Shown here piece after piece: positions 50,882 through 59,992 of a DNA stretch of 64,000 bases. Location of the stretch: the NCBI GenBank assembly GCA_022826515.1, contig JAJDUT010000022.1, positions 39,842-103,841 of the forward strand, read 5' to 3'. This stretch comes from Candidatus Latescibacterota bacterium (GTDB lineage: Bacteria > Latescibacterota > UBA2968 > UBA8231). The position numbers were made by a program, and so were the translations under genes. How positions within the stretch are numbered: the stretch's first letter is position 1; each line of letters begins with the position of its first letter. The notes beneath the pieces were generated by a model. That model searched no databases, was not told where the DNA came from, and saw only the letters and a list, made by a program, of their open reading frames with translations.

Positions 50882-51901
50882 TTAGAGCAAAACTTGGCGG
50901 TAGTTATCAAACTCTTCGAGAATGCGAGCATTGCCCCGCACTACGGCCGAGAGGGGGTCTTCACTATCGACATACGTAGGCAAATTCGTCGCCTCAAGCA
51001 GGTGTTCTCTCAGCCCCCGTAGCATGCTCCCACCACCGCAAAGCACCATGCCTCTATCGAGGATATCTGCCGCCAATTCGGGCGGCATTCTCTCCAGCAC
51101 TCGGCGCACGCTGGCGACAATTTGAGCCACGGAACCGGATAGGGCTTCTCGTATCTCAACTGAATCTACTTGCATAACTTTGGGTAGCCCGGCTACGGTG
51201 TCGCGACCGCGCACCGGCACACTCTCTTCTACTTCCAATTCCGTCGCCGACCCGATTTTCCACTTGATGCTCTCGGCACCTTGAATGCCGATAAGCAGGT
51301 TGTGCTTTCTGCGCATCCACTCGGAAATTGACTGATCCATAGCTTCCCCTGCTACCCGCAGCGATTCGTGTTCGACTAGACCTGAAAGAGCAATTACAGC
51401 AACCTCCGTCGTCCCGCCACCAATATCGATAACCATTGAGCCGACGGCTTGGTGAACGGGCAATCCCATGCCGATAGCTGCGGCCATCGGCTCGCTGACC
51501 AGATGGACTTCTCTGGCCCCCACGCGCTCGCAGGAGTTCCGCACGGCCCGCTTCTCTACTTCAGTGCTGCCTGCCGGGACCGCTACCACGATCTTGGGCC
51601 GCACAAAAAGTTTGTTCTTTTTTACCTTGCGGATAAAGCTGCGAATCATCTCTTCGGTAACTTCAAAGTCAGCTATAACGCCGTCTTTCAAGGGGCGAAT
51701 TATTTGAATCCCAGCGTTTTCACGCCCCATCATTTCCTTGGCCTCTGCGCCGACGGCAATAACTTTTTGAGTGGAGACTTGGCGGGCGACAACCGAGGGT
51801 TCGTTGAGGACGATTCCCTTGCCTTTGACATACACCAAGGTATTGGCGGTGCCCAAGTCTATACCTATCTCATGCGAAAAAAAACGCGAAAGAACGCTCA
51901 T
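50882..51901 (-). CDS. mreB: Rod shape-determining protein MreB
   Basis: 339 residues, actin-like. IGIDLGTANTLVYVKGKGIV (phosphate 1), IDIGGGTTEVAVIALSGLV (phosphate 2) and LCGGGSMLRGLREHL (adenosine site) are all present. Bacterial actin guiding lateral wall synthesis; indicates a rod-shaped or curved cell. The -35/-10 is not obvious; a ~200-bp gap separates it from the divergent 52099 gene. Confidence 0.97.
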   Translation of the reverse strand: MSVLSRFFSHEIGIDLGTANTLVYVKGKGIVLNEPSVVARQVSTQKVIAVGAEAKEMMGRENAGIQIIRPLKDGVIADFEVTEEMIRSFIRKVKKNKLFVRPKIVVAVPAGSTEVEKRAVRNSCERVGAREVHLVSEPMAAAIGMGLPVHQAVGSMVIDIGGGTTEVAVIALSGLVEHESLRVAGEAMDQSISEWMRRKHNLLIGIQGAESIKWKIGSATELEVEESVPVRGRDTVAGLPKVMQVDSVEIREALSGSVAQIVASVRRVLERMPPELAADILDRGMVLCGGGSMLRGLREHLLEATNLPTYVDSEDPLSAVVRGNARILEEFDNYRQVLL

Positions 51902-52098
51902 CCTGTATCTCCATCCAAAAAGTTAAATCTCGACTCTGTAGCCTTGGTATTGAGCTCCCCGGCATCGAGAGCATCCGTTGGTATCTATAATAACCAAGGT
52001 GATTTGGATTTGCCAAATCATCCGCCCCCTTATATTTTCTAGCGCTAACCAATTTTGAACACAACCGCACGCAATTTTCAGGGAGGTAGCCCATTCCT

Positions 52099-52584
52099 AT
52101 GAACAAGGCCGCGCGACATGTACTGCGGAGATTAGGCACCGACACTAGCTTGGATCAGGAGCGCCAACAGCGCCTTTCGCGCGAGGTCCAAGAAGAACAG
52201 CAAAAACGCCGGGAACAAGGAACGGATCAAGATACCAGCTTCGAGACCGTTCCCGAAGAAATGCTGACCGAGTCGGAAAAGCGCCACGAGAAGTATCGCC
52301 GCCAACAGGCCATGGCCGGGCGGTTCACCCCCGCTGCCGAGCGCCTGCCCATTATGACGGCGGAAGAGCGGGCTGCCCATAACAAGGATCGCCCTAAGCG
52401 GCAGCAGACTTCGTTTGAGGGGCCGATTGAAAAGCTAATCGAGAAATACCAAGACTTAAAACAAGTACAACGCCGCCTGACCTTGGGTCAATCCATGAAG
52501 TATGAGTTTACCAGCGACGGTCGCGTCCTCGACAAAGAAGGCAATGTGATCTTCGATGGAGAAAAGATCGTCAGCAAACCCTAG
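52099..52584 (+). CDS. Hypothetical hydrophilic protein
   Basis: 161 residues, not recognised. Very charged and Gln-rich in the first half (DQERQQRLSREVQEEQQKRR), probably helical, with no signal peptide or membrane segment. The C-terminal ~40 residues (GQSMKYEFTSDGRVLDKEGN) look like a small beta-hairpin module. GGGAGG at 52080-52085 precedes the ATG by about 13 nt. Divergent from mreB. Confidence 0.6.
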   Translation: MNKAARHVLRRLGTDTSLDQERQQRLSREVQEEQQKRREQGTDQDTSFETVPEEMLTESEKRHEKYRRQQAMAGRFTPAAERLPIMTAEERAAHNKDRPKRQQTSFEGPIEKLIEKYQDLKQVQRRLTLGQSMKYEFTSDGRVLDKEGNVIFDGEKIVSKP

Positions 52585-52635
52585 GTTGGCTGGCTCGCTC
52601 TCCGATTAAGACGCACAAGTGGCTGTTGGCCGCGG

Positions 52636-53718
52636 ATGCCTCTTTTATTTCGAATTCTCATCGGTCTTGGTCTGTTGGGCATTTGTGGCTGCAATCTCAA
52701 TTACTATTGGCATCTGGCCCGCGGCCAAAGCCGCGTGGTGTACAAGCGCATTTCAGTCCAAGTTCTCCTCGCCCGCCCCAATTTGGCCGAGCAAACCCGG
52801 ACACAACTGGAGTTGATTCAAGCCATTCGTCGCTACGCCGAAAGCGTGGGGCTGAAAACAGACGATCAGTACACGACTTTCTACGATACGGGCGGCGGTC
52901 CGATCAGTTGGAATGTCAGCGCTTGTCCGCCCGCCCGCTTCGCACCCTATACTTGGGATTTTCCGTTCGTCGGCGAGGTCCCCTACAAAGGTTTCTTTCG
53001 CCGCGATTTGGCCGACGAGCAGCGCGATGCCCTCGCCGCCGCAGGGTACGATGCCATTGTCCGTCCGGTCAGTGCCTACAGTACCTTGGGATTTTTTTCC
53101 GATCCAATTCTCAGCCCAATGCTCGGCTACGCACCCGATCAACTAGCCGATTTGATCCTCCACGAGCTGACGCATGCCCTCGTCTATGCCCCAGGACAGA
53201 CCGATTACAACGAGAGCTTGGCGACCTTCGTCGGCCGTCAAGGGTCCTTGCTCTTCTTGGCGCAGCACTTCGGAGCCGATACCCCGCTTTTGCAACAGGC
53301 CGAGACGCGCCGAGCGGATGCGGCGCTCTTTCGGCACTTCATGGCTGAGACCGTAGCGGCGCTCGACAGCCTCTACTCACTGGAGCTGCCCCGCAGTGTT
53401 GTACTCCGCGACAGGCAGGTCGTTTTTGCCGAGCGCCAGCGGGATTTCGCCCTCATTAGACCGCAGTTCACCCACAACTATTACAATGGATTCCTCCAGT
53501 GGGAACTAAACAATGCGCGCCTCCTCTCTTATCGTCGCTACAACGCCAATCTAACGCTCTTTTCCGCTGTTTATCGAGCGCGCGGCGAGGACTTGGCCAG
53601 TGCCTTGGAAATTTTTGCGGCCTGCGCTGAAAACGACAACCCTTGGCAGTGCTTACGCATCGCGACAGAGCCTGAAGGGGAGATGGAAAGTGACAAAACT
53701 CGCGGACTTAGGGGTTAG
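52636..53718 (+). CDS. Putative aminopeptidase lipoprotein (PF10023 type, HExxH)
   Basis: 360 residues. N-terminal lipoprotein signal with lipobox GICGC. LILHELTHALVYAPGQTDYN has the zinc motif H-E-x-x-H, and ESLATFVGRQG supplies a third ligand Glu (gluzincin-like arrangement). Earlier YTWDFPFVGEVPYKGFF, where a catalytic pocket is closed, is typical of the putative aminopeptidase family formerly DUF2265. Likely anchored to the outer or inner membrane, periplasmic side. Precedes the TRAP genes on the same strand by 43 nt. Confidence 0.85.
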   Translation: MPLLFRILIGLGLLGICGCNLNYYWHLARGQSRVVYKRISVQVLLARPNLAEQTRTQLELIQAIRRYAESVGLKTDDQYTTFYDTGGGPISWNVSACPPARFAPYTWDFPFVGEVPYKGFFRRDLADEQRDALAAAGYDAIVRPVSAYSTLGFFSDPILSPMLGYAPDQLADLILHELTHALVYAPGQTDYNESLATFVGRQGSLLFLAQHFGADTPLLQQAETRRADAALFRHFMAETVAALDSLYSLELPRSVVLRDRQVVFAERQRDFALIRPQFTHNYYNGFLQWELNNARLLSYRRYNANLTLFSAVYRARGEDLASALEIFAACAENDNPWQCLRIATEPEGEMESDKTRGLRG

Positions 53719-53761
53719 AAAACCAACGAGGAACCCCTCTTAGCCGATTTTTTGAGTCCGA

Positions 53762-54631
53762 ATGGTAGCTAAACGCCTCTTGACAACGCTATTGCTGGCA
53801 ACCCTGGCCTTTGGGCCGATTGGGTGCGCGGCTAGGTTGCAATCTGCACTGGTGGGGTCGCTGATCGAGGACGTCAGTACGGCTACAGCTCGCCACGACG
53901 ACCTGGATTTGGTCGCCTCGGGCGTGCCTACCTTCTTGCTCTTATTAGAAGGGCTGCTGGTGGCCAATCCGCAAGATCCGCAATTGCTCTTAAGTGCTGC
54001 TGAGATATATACTTCCTACGCCACTTTGGTCGAAGTCGATGATCCCGAACGGGCCAAGCACCTGTACCACCGGGGCAAGGTGAACGGCTTCAAAGCCCTC
54101 GCCCTGAGCCTTAGCCAACCAGACTTACTCAAAGCCCCCTATGCTGAATTTATCCGCGTCACCGACGACCTAGAGGCTTCAGACCTGCCGGTCGTGTTTT
54201 GGGCCGCTTCGAGTTGGGGAGCCTGGATTAGTGCCAACATTGAATCCATGGCGGCGCTAGCCGAATTGCCCAAAGTTATCAAACTCATGCAGTGGATCGT
54301 GGCCCAAGACGAAACCTTTCAATACGGAAGTTCCCATATCTTCTTGGGATCCTATTACGCAGCCCTGCCGCCGATGTTGGGCGGCAACCCGGAAAAGGCC
54401 GCCGAGCACTTCGACCGGGCCGTGGCCATCGGCAAAGGACAGGTGCTCATGGTGTACGTAGCCAAGGCCAAATTCTATGCTCGGATCTCTTTTGACCGGG
54501 AGCTATACGAGTCCCTGCTCAACCAAGCCCTAACCAGTTCGGCAGACGCCGTACCGGAGCTTACCTTGCAAAACATCGCCGCCCAAAGACAGGCGCAGAT
54601 CCTACTGGACCAAGCCGATGATTTCTTTTAA
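53762..54631 (+). CDS. TRAP transporter-associated lipoprotein TatT
   Basis: 289 residues. Signal with lipobox around PIGCAARL. TPR-like helices throughout: LLEGLLVANPQDPQLLLSAA, AKHLYHRGKVNGFKALALSL, GNPEKAAEHFDRAVAIGKGQ. Matches the TAtT (T component) family, trimeric periplasmic lipoproteins that pair with the P component. Its stop overlaps the dctP start by 14 nt, supporting the T-P pairing. Confidence 0.88.
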   Translation: MVAKRLLTTLLLATLAFGPIGCAARLQSALVGSLIEDVSTATARHDDLDLVASGVPTFLLLLEGLLVANPQDPQLLLSAAEIYTSYATLVEVDDPERAKHLYHRGKVNGFKALALSLSQPDLLKAPYAEFIRVTDDLEASDLPVVFWAASSWGAWISANIESMAALAELPKVIKLMQWIVAQDETFQYGSSHIFLGSYYAALPPMLGGNPEKAAEHFDRAVAIGKGQVLMVYVAKAKFYARISFDRELYESLLNQALTSSADAVPELTLQNIAAQRQAQILLDQADDFF

Positions 54632-55622
54632 GGGACTTTTCGCGGTCGTTGCCGCACTCATAGCCAGCTCTGTCGCGGCCCAACCCAATCACCTCCTCAA
54701 AATTGCCACCCTAGCCCCAGAGGGTAGCAGTTGGGCCCAGGTCCTCCGCACCATTGACGCAGACGTGCGGCAGGAAACGGACGGCAACGTGGGGTTCAAA
54801 ATCTATCCCGGTGGCGTTCAAGGCGACGAGAAAGTCGTCTTGCGCAAGATGCGCATCGGCCAGCTCCACGGCGGAAATTTTGGCGGCCAAGGTGTCAGTC
54901 AGACCTTGCCCGATGTGCTCGCGCTGCAAATGCCTTTTCTCTTCGACAGCTATGCCGAAGTGGATTACGTGCTCGGGAAAATGGATGCCTTTTACCGACA
55001 GGGATACGAGAAACGAGGTTATGTCTTTCTCGGTTGGGCCGACATCGGCTTTGTCCACATCCTCTCGCAGCAACCCGTAGCTACTGTCGAGGACATGCGC
55101 ACCCAAAAGGTATGGCAGCTACCCGATGAACCGCTGACCTCCGTGCTTTTCCGTTTAGCCGGCGTCACCTCGGTTCCCCTAAACATCCCGGACGTCCTCC
55201 TCGGGTTGCAGACCAACCTAATCGATGTGGTGTACGCTTCGCCAGCGGCAACCATTGTCCTCCAGTGGTTTACTCGTGCAAAATACGTCACCCAACTGCC
55301 GATCAACTACACCCTAGGCGCACTCTTGATCGACGAGCGAGCTTTCGACAAAATTCCTGCCGAAGATCGCGAACACATCCACCGCATAGCTCGGCAGCAC
55401 ATGGCCGCTCTGAATCAGCGCAACCGCCGAGAAAATGACGAGGCCATGACCGTATTGCAGGCCAACGGCCTATCGTTGGTCGAGGTCAACCCAAATGATG
55501 TAGAGACCTTCGAGGGCCTCGTCACCAGCGCTGAGGCAGAGCTCGTGGGCCAAGCCTTTTCCCGTGAGGCCTACGAGCAAATAGCGCGACATCTCCAAGA
55601 CTTTCGCCAGACTTCTCCTTGA
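54618..55622 (+). CDS. TRAP transporter solute-binding protein (DctP family)
   Basis: 334 residues with signal peptide (GLFAVVAALIASSVAAQ). LKIATLAPEGSSWAQVLRTI starts the mature fold, VGFKIYPGGVQGDEKVVLRK is the usual early strand-helix, and VWQLPDEPLTSVLFRLAGVT is the ligand-site block (Arg that binds carboxylate is typically in this region). Ligand unknown; organic acids are commonest. Part of the T-P-Q-M cluster. Confidence 0.92.
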   Translation: MISFKGLFAVVAALIASSVAAQPNHLLKIATLAPEGSSWAQVLRTIDADVRQETDGNVGFKIYPGGVQGDEKVVLRKMRIGQLHGGNFGGQGVSQTLPDVLALQMPFLFDSYAEVDYVLGKMDAFYRQGYEKRGYVFLGWADIGFVHILSQQPVATVEDMRTQKVWQLPDEPLTSVLFRLAGVTSVPLNIPDVLLGLQTNLIDVVYASPAATIVLQWFTRAKYVTQLPINYTLGALLIDERAFDKIPAEDREHIHRIARQHMAALNQRNRRENDEAMTVLQANGLSLVEVNPNDVETFEGLVTSAEAELVGQAFSREAYEQIARHLQDFRQTSP

Positions 55623-56095
55623 GCGGCCAGCCTATCCTCTATCGCCTTGAGACCGGCTTTCTCGTCCTCTTAGTAGTCTGCCTGCTAGTGCTGACCTGCG
55701 GGCAGATTCTCATGCGCAACCTGTTCTCCATCACCTTCTTGGGAACTGAAAGCCTCGTGCGGCACCTTGTGTTGTGGATTGGGCTAGCCGGCGCGTTGGT
55801 GGCCACCCGGCTCGACAAACACATCCGCATTGACGCTGCGTTGCGCCTGCTACCCTCCCGGGCGCGAGCTATTGTTTTGAGTGGCGCGGACTTTTTTGCC
55901 GCCGCGCTTTGCTCCTATCTGGCCTATATCGCTGGGCGCTTTGTGCTCGATGAACGCGCATTCGGCACGACGGCTTTCTTTGCAGTCCCCGCTTGGATCG
56001 CCCAATTGTGCTTTCCCCTCGTCTTTGGCCTGATGGCGCTGCGCTTCCTCTTGCAGGGTGTGCGTCGCCTGCGCACTTCGACGGATCACCCGTGA
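55619..56095 (+). CDS. TRAP transporter small membrane subunit (DctQ family)
   Basis: 158 residues, TTG start overlapping the dctP stop (TTGA). Four hydrophobic segments; FLGTESLVRHLVLWIGLAGA and TRLDKHIRIDAALRLL, then the final FPLVFGLMALRFLLQG, are typical of the DctQ 4-helix subunit that pairs with DctM. Confidence 0.9.
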   Translation: MSGQPILYRLETGFLVLLVVCLLVLTCGQILMRNLFSITFLGTESLVRHLVLWIGLAGALVATRLDKHIRIDAALRLLPSRARAIVLSGADFFAAALCSYLAYIAGRFVLDERAFGTTAFFAVPAWIAQLCFPLVFGLMALRFLLQGVRRLRTSTDHP

Positions 56096-57345
56096 GCAGC
56101 CTCCTAGCAACCCTAGCCGCCCTAGCCGGGGTCCCGCTCTTTGTGGTCATCAGCGCGATGGCCCTTTTGCACTTCTCCATCGCCGAGATCGATTTAACCG
56201 TCGTCTTTATCGAGATGTACCGGCTAGCCGAAACGCCGACCTTAACGGCTATCCCGCTCTTCGCCCTCACGGGTTTCCTCCTCGCCGAAAGCGGCGCACC
56301 GTCTCGGCTGGTGCGATTCTCCCAAGCTCTGCTCGGCTGGCTGCCGGGAGGATTGGCCATTATGGCCATTATCGTCTGTGCCCTCTTCACTGCTTTGACC
56401 GGGGCTTCGGGGATGACGATTGTCGCGCTCGGTGGACTGCTCTTACCCGCTCTGCGCCAACAGCGCCTGCCCGATTCGTTTTCCCTCGGGCTAATTACCA
56501 CTTCGGGTAGCTTGGGATTGCTCTTTCCACCGAGTTTGCCGCTGATCATCTACGGGATTGTATCCGAGACGCCGGTAGATCAACTTTTTATCGCTGGCAT
56601 CGCCCCTGGCTTGCTCTTGGTAGGTGCCCTGTCTTGCTACAGCTTATTCCAAGGCCGGCGCTGTGCCGCACCCGAGCACTCCACCGGGTGGCGCGAATTG
56701 CCGCAGGCCTTTGTCGCTTGTAGTTGGGAGCTTCTGTTGCCGGTGGTGATTTTCGGAGGGATCTACGGGGGGTTTATCGCCGTCAGTGAAGCCGCGGCCT
56801 TGAGCGCCCTGTACACTTTGGTAGTGGTGGTGCTCATCCGCCGCGAGATCTCCATTGGGCAACTGCCGAAGATCATCTGCGACAGCATGGTACTTGTCGG
56901 CGGCATTTTTGTCGTCTTGGCCGCGGCCATGGCCTATACCAACTACCTCATTGATGCGGAAATTCCAACGCGCTTGCTCGCCTATATAGAGACCCACATC
57001 AGCAGCCGCCTGCTGTTCTTGATTCTCCTCAATGTGTTTCTGCTAGCGGTTGGCTGTATGATCGACATGTTCTCCGCCCTCCTCATCGTCGTGCCCTTGA
57101 TCCTGCCCATCGCCGAAGCATACGATGTGCACCCCATTCACCTCGGGATCATTTTTTTGACCAATCTGGAAATCGGCTACTCAACGCCGCCGGTGGGGCT
57201 CAATCTCTTTATTGCCAGCATTCGCTTTGAACAGCCCGTACATCGGCTCTACCGCGTTTCCCTGCCTTTTCTGTTAATTTTGTTGGCTTGCTTGGTCGTG
57301 ATTACTTACTGGGCTGATTTGAGTTTGTTTCTCGTTGAGTCTTAG
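56092..57345 (+). CDS. TRAP transporter large permease subunit (DctM family)
   Basis: 417 residues from GTG 56092, which overlaps the dctQ stop (GTGA); the longer frame to 55993 is antisense-like shadow. About twelve hydrophobic helices. IPLFALTGFLLAESGAPSRL, GASGMTIVALGGLLLPALRQ, TTSGSLGLLFPPSLPLIIYG and GIIFLTNLEIGYSTPPVGLN are the conserved DctM signatures around the Na+ and substrate sites. Sodium-driven uptake with the DctP protein. Confidence 0.95.
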   Translation: MSSLLATLAALAGVPLFVVISAMALLHFSIAEIDLTVVFIEMYRLAETPTLTAIPLFALTGFLLAESGAPSRLVRFSQALLGWLPGGLAIMAIIVCALFTALTGASGMTIVALGGLLLPALRQQRLPDSFSLGLITTSGSLGLLFPPSLPLIIYGIVSETPVDQLFIAGIAPGLLLVGALSCYSLFQGRRCAAPEHSTGWRELPQAFVACSWELLLPVVIFGGIYGGFIAVSEAAALSALYTLVVVVLIRREISIGQLPKIICDSMVLVGGIFVVLAAAMAYTNYLIDAEIPTRLLAYIETHISSRLLFLILLNVFLLAVGCMIDMFSALLIVVPLILPIAEAYDVHPIHLGIIFLTNLEIGYSTPPVGLNLFIASIRFEQPVHRLYRVSLPFLLILLACLVVITYWADLSLFLVES

Positions 57346-57361
57346 ATTTTTTTGTTGTTTT

Positions 57362-57389
57362 TATTTACATATTAAATTTTATAGGACAT
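57362..57389 (-). other. dif-like XerCD recombination site, copy C
   Basis: Minus strand: arm ATGTCCTATAA, centre AATTTA, arm ATATGTAAATA; the 33 bases 57358-57390 are identical to 34831-34863. Here it lies at the 3' end of the McrC-like gene, and its left arm encodes that protein's last residues MSYKI and the stop. No gene starts downstream on its strand, so a promoter role is unlikely at this copy. Confidence 0.6.
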
Positions 57390-58544
57390 TTCTATTCTGC
57401 GAATCACGTGTTGGCCCGCTTTCTCTAGGTCCTCGGCTTCAAGATCGTACCCGAGCACTTGCACAGCTACCGGCCCGACCTCAAACTGCTCGTCCATATC
57501 GCTGCTCGGATAGAGCAAAAAGGCGCGGTGCGTACCGAGTTGCACCGCATAGGCAACCACCTGCTGCACATCGCTTTCTACAGGACCATCGGCCTTGTAT
57601 TTTGCATCTATTACCGCCAGTGGCTGCCCGGTTGCCACTGAAAACAGAGCCATGTCCAAGCGGAAGGAAAGCCGCTCTGTTCCCTTCAATCGCGTGTGAT
57701 ACTGGGCTTTTAGTTCGACCTCGTGGTTGAGCTTGTGGTCGATAAACGTCGTGCAAAACCGCTCGAATAAAGTCGGCATGTGCAGCAGATATGCCGGTCC
57801 TTCCTCGATTCCCAGTCCCCAAGCCGGACTTCGCTGTTGGAGCAAGGGATAACACAGCGCATGCATGGGTCGGTAGTCCTCGTTTAGCCGGTGATACGCG
57901 ACGCCGAGGCAATCTGCGGGGCGAATGTGGCGGTAATTTAGCTCGCTCAGCGCCCACCAAGCTCTACCGACCATCTGCCGAATGCTCTCGTGGCGAAAGG
58001 CAAAGCGCCTCAGGCCGGACAGCGCGTTGGCCAAGATGCGATTGTCGATGATATCGGGCGTGTGCTCTGCAAACCGACAGTAGGGATGGACGCCCAGACC
58101 GCTGCGCTCGGGGTACATGCGCCCCCGCACCCACCGACTGGGTCCTTCGCGAGTTTGGTAATCCCAATACAGCCCGCGCCGCACCCGTTGTAAGACCTTA
58201 CGCGCGAGCACCTCGGCCCAAAACTCGTAGATATCCCCCATCGTGGCCGGGGCTTTGTGCGCGCTGATCTTGGGCAACTGATAGGCGTACTCTAGCATGG
58301 GCATGAGCAGCGAGCAGCGTATTTTGGGATTGATTTCCAAGGCGGCATCCGCGCCCAAAGGCACCACGCCGACATAACCCCGCGATCTGAGCTGATAACA
58401 CTGGTCATTGAGCGGACTAGGGAAACCGAACTCCAGCTCTTTTGCATACTGGGCGTGCAGGTGTAGGGCCTGTTCGACCGCAAGCTCGACAGCCGGTATC
58501 GCCGCCACTTCCTCTTCGATCAGCTCGTAACGTCGCACGCTCAA
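57372..58544 (-). CDS. McrC-like component of an McrBC-type (type IV) restriction system
   Basis: 390 residues from TTG 58544, which overlaps the McrB stop (TTGA); the longer frame to 58646 is inside mcrB. VGVVPLGADAALEINPKIRC and EYAYQLPKI are typical of the McrC N-terminal half. The C-terminal PD-(D/E)XK nuclease has FRLDMALFSVATGQPLAVID, then AKYK, i.e. D...D-x-K. McrC supplies the endonuclease and stimulates McrB GTPase. The C-terminal five residues are encoded by a dif-like repeat, suggesting the module was inserted or joined here. Confidence 0.88.
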   Translation of the reverse strand: MSVRRYELIEEEVAAIPAVELAVEQALHLHAQYAKELEFGFPSPLNDQCYQLRSRGYVGVVPLGADAALEINPKIRCSLLMPMLEYAYQLPKISAHKAPATMGDIYEFWAEVLARKVLQRVRRGLYWDYQTREGPSRWVRGRMYPERSGLGVHPYCRFAEHTPDIIDNRILANALSGLRRFAFRHESIRQMVGRAWWALSELNYRHIRPADCLGVAYHRLNEDYRPMHALCYPLLQQRSPAWGLGIEEGPAYLLHMPTLFERFCTTFIDHKLNHEVELKAQYHTRLKGTERLSFRLDMALFSVATGQPLAVIDAKYKADGPVESDVQQVVAYAVQLGTHRAFLLYPSSDMDEQFEVGPVAVQVLGYDLEAEDLEKAGQHVIRRIEMSYKI

Positions 58545-59971
58545 TCCTGCAAACGCCCGGAGACCTTGGCCCAGCGAAAGCGCGCCATCTGGTCCGGGCG
58601 ATCGAAAAACACTTCCTCCAGATATGGCTCGACCTCTCCTTGCCAAATATGCGCCAGCGTCGTTGCTATATCGGCGACCATGAAGAAAGAAATGCCCAAC
58701 TCGCAGTCCTCATCCCCAATGGATTGATTCACTTCTTTTAGTAGCGCGACCAATTTATCCGAGGGCAAGCCCCTGTTCCCGAGATAAGTTGCCAACAACT
58801 GGTAGTTGGGCCGCAGACGGATAAAGCTAAATCGCCGTCGCATGGCTTGGTCAACCAAGGCGATCGACCGGTCGGCCGTGTTCATCGTGCCGATGAGATA
58901 GACGTTGGCGGGGATCGAAAACTCGGGGCCGCCAGCAGCCAAGGTGATCGGGCGGTCGCGGTATTCCAGCAGGTACATTAGCTCGCCGAAAACGCGCACG
59001 AGGTTTGCGCGGTTTATTTCATCGATGATTAGCACACAGGGCTTTTCTCCAGCTCGGCGCGCTTTATTGCAAAACCGCAGAAAGTGCCCGGCGGCCAATT
59101 CGTAGTGCAGTGCGCCCTCTACCACCCGTGGCCGGATCCCCTGGACGAAATCCTCATACGCGTACGAGGCGTGGAACTGCACGAGTTCACTAAAACCGCC
59201 GCCATCCACCAAATAACGCGCCAAGCGCTCGGCCAAGTACGTCTTGCCGGTGCCGGGCGGGCCGTATAGGATGAGCTGCTGCTTGCGCTGCAATTGGTCA
59301 ATCCAGCCTTTTAGCTGATCGGCACTGTAGCCAGTCTCTGCGGTGAAGGCCTGGATGTCGTAGCTTGCGTCCGCACGGGTGACGTCGCGAGCGTGCCGTT
59401 CTACCGCCTCTTGTATCTGTTCCATGCGTCGTTCGAGTTCGCTTTCTAAAACGATCGGCTGTAATTGCTCAACCTCAAAGGGCCTAACGCGCAGATGCAG
59501 ACCGGTTCGTCGCAAAAATTTCGGTTGAACGGGAGCACAGCGATATACCCTCAACACCGTCAGCCAAATATCTCGCTCAATCCCCGCCCGCCATGCTTCG
59601 ACGGCTTGGGCCGTCCACGGCGTCAGCTCGGCCGCCAGCGCACTGACCCAGGCGGCATTGGGCAGCTTGAAGTAGCCGATGGGCACAGCCAGCAAATTCA
59701 CCAGCTCTTTCTCCGCCCAGCACTCGGCTTGCTCCTCGTCTCTAAAGTCTCCCGGCGACCACCCAGTGTCTGCCTTGCCGGTGGCGTAATAACACGCGGC
59801 CTCGCTTTCCCACAAGGGCGTGGCTTTCAACAGCCGCGTACCGCGGACGATCGCCATGGTTTCGCCCGCTGCTAGTGCGGCGACTTCGGGACCGGGGCGG
59901 CGCAAAAGTCGGTCGTACGGCCCGGTCAAAGGCTTGTCGAAGCGCAGGCGGATCGATTTCAATTGAACCAT
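58541..59971 (-). CDS. McrB-like AAA+ GTPase component of an McrBC-type restriction system
   Basis: 476 residues. Residues 1-~205 are a variable target-recognition region I do not recognise (no obvious SRA, EVE or YTH match by eye). AAA+ core: Walker A LILYGPPGTGKTYLAERLAR; Walker B PCVLIIDEINRANLVRVFGE; GTMNTADRSIALVDQAMRRR, where M-N-T-A-D-R-S is the McrB GTPase signature plus arginine finger. Acts as a hexameric translocase with McrC. Promoter-like hexamers and AGAGGA lie just upstream. Confidence 0.9.
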   Translation of the reverse strand: MVQLKSIRLRFDKPLTGPYDRLLRRPGPEVAALAAGETMAIVRGTRLLKATPLWESEAACYYATGKADTGWSPGDFRDEEQAECWAEKELVNLLAVPIGYFKLPNAAWVSALAAELTPWTAQAVEAWRAGIERDIWLTVLRVYRCAPVQPKFLRRTGLHLRVRPFEVEQLQPIVLESELERRMEQIQEAVERHARDVTRADASYDIQAFTAETGYSADQLKGWIDQLQRKQQLILYGPPGTGKTYLAERLARYLVDGGGFSELVQFHASYAYEDFVQGIRPRVVEGALHYELAAGHFLRFCNKARRAGEKPCVLIIDEINRANLVRVFGELMYLLEYRDRPITLAAGGPEFSIPANVYLIGTMNTADRSIALVDQAMRRRFSFIRLRPNYQLLATYLGNRGLPSDKLVALLKEVNQSIGDEDCELGISFFMVADIATTLAHIWQGEVEPYLEEVFFDRPDQMARFRWAKVSGRLQD

Positions 59972-59992
59972 TGCACGTATCCTCTATGCACA

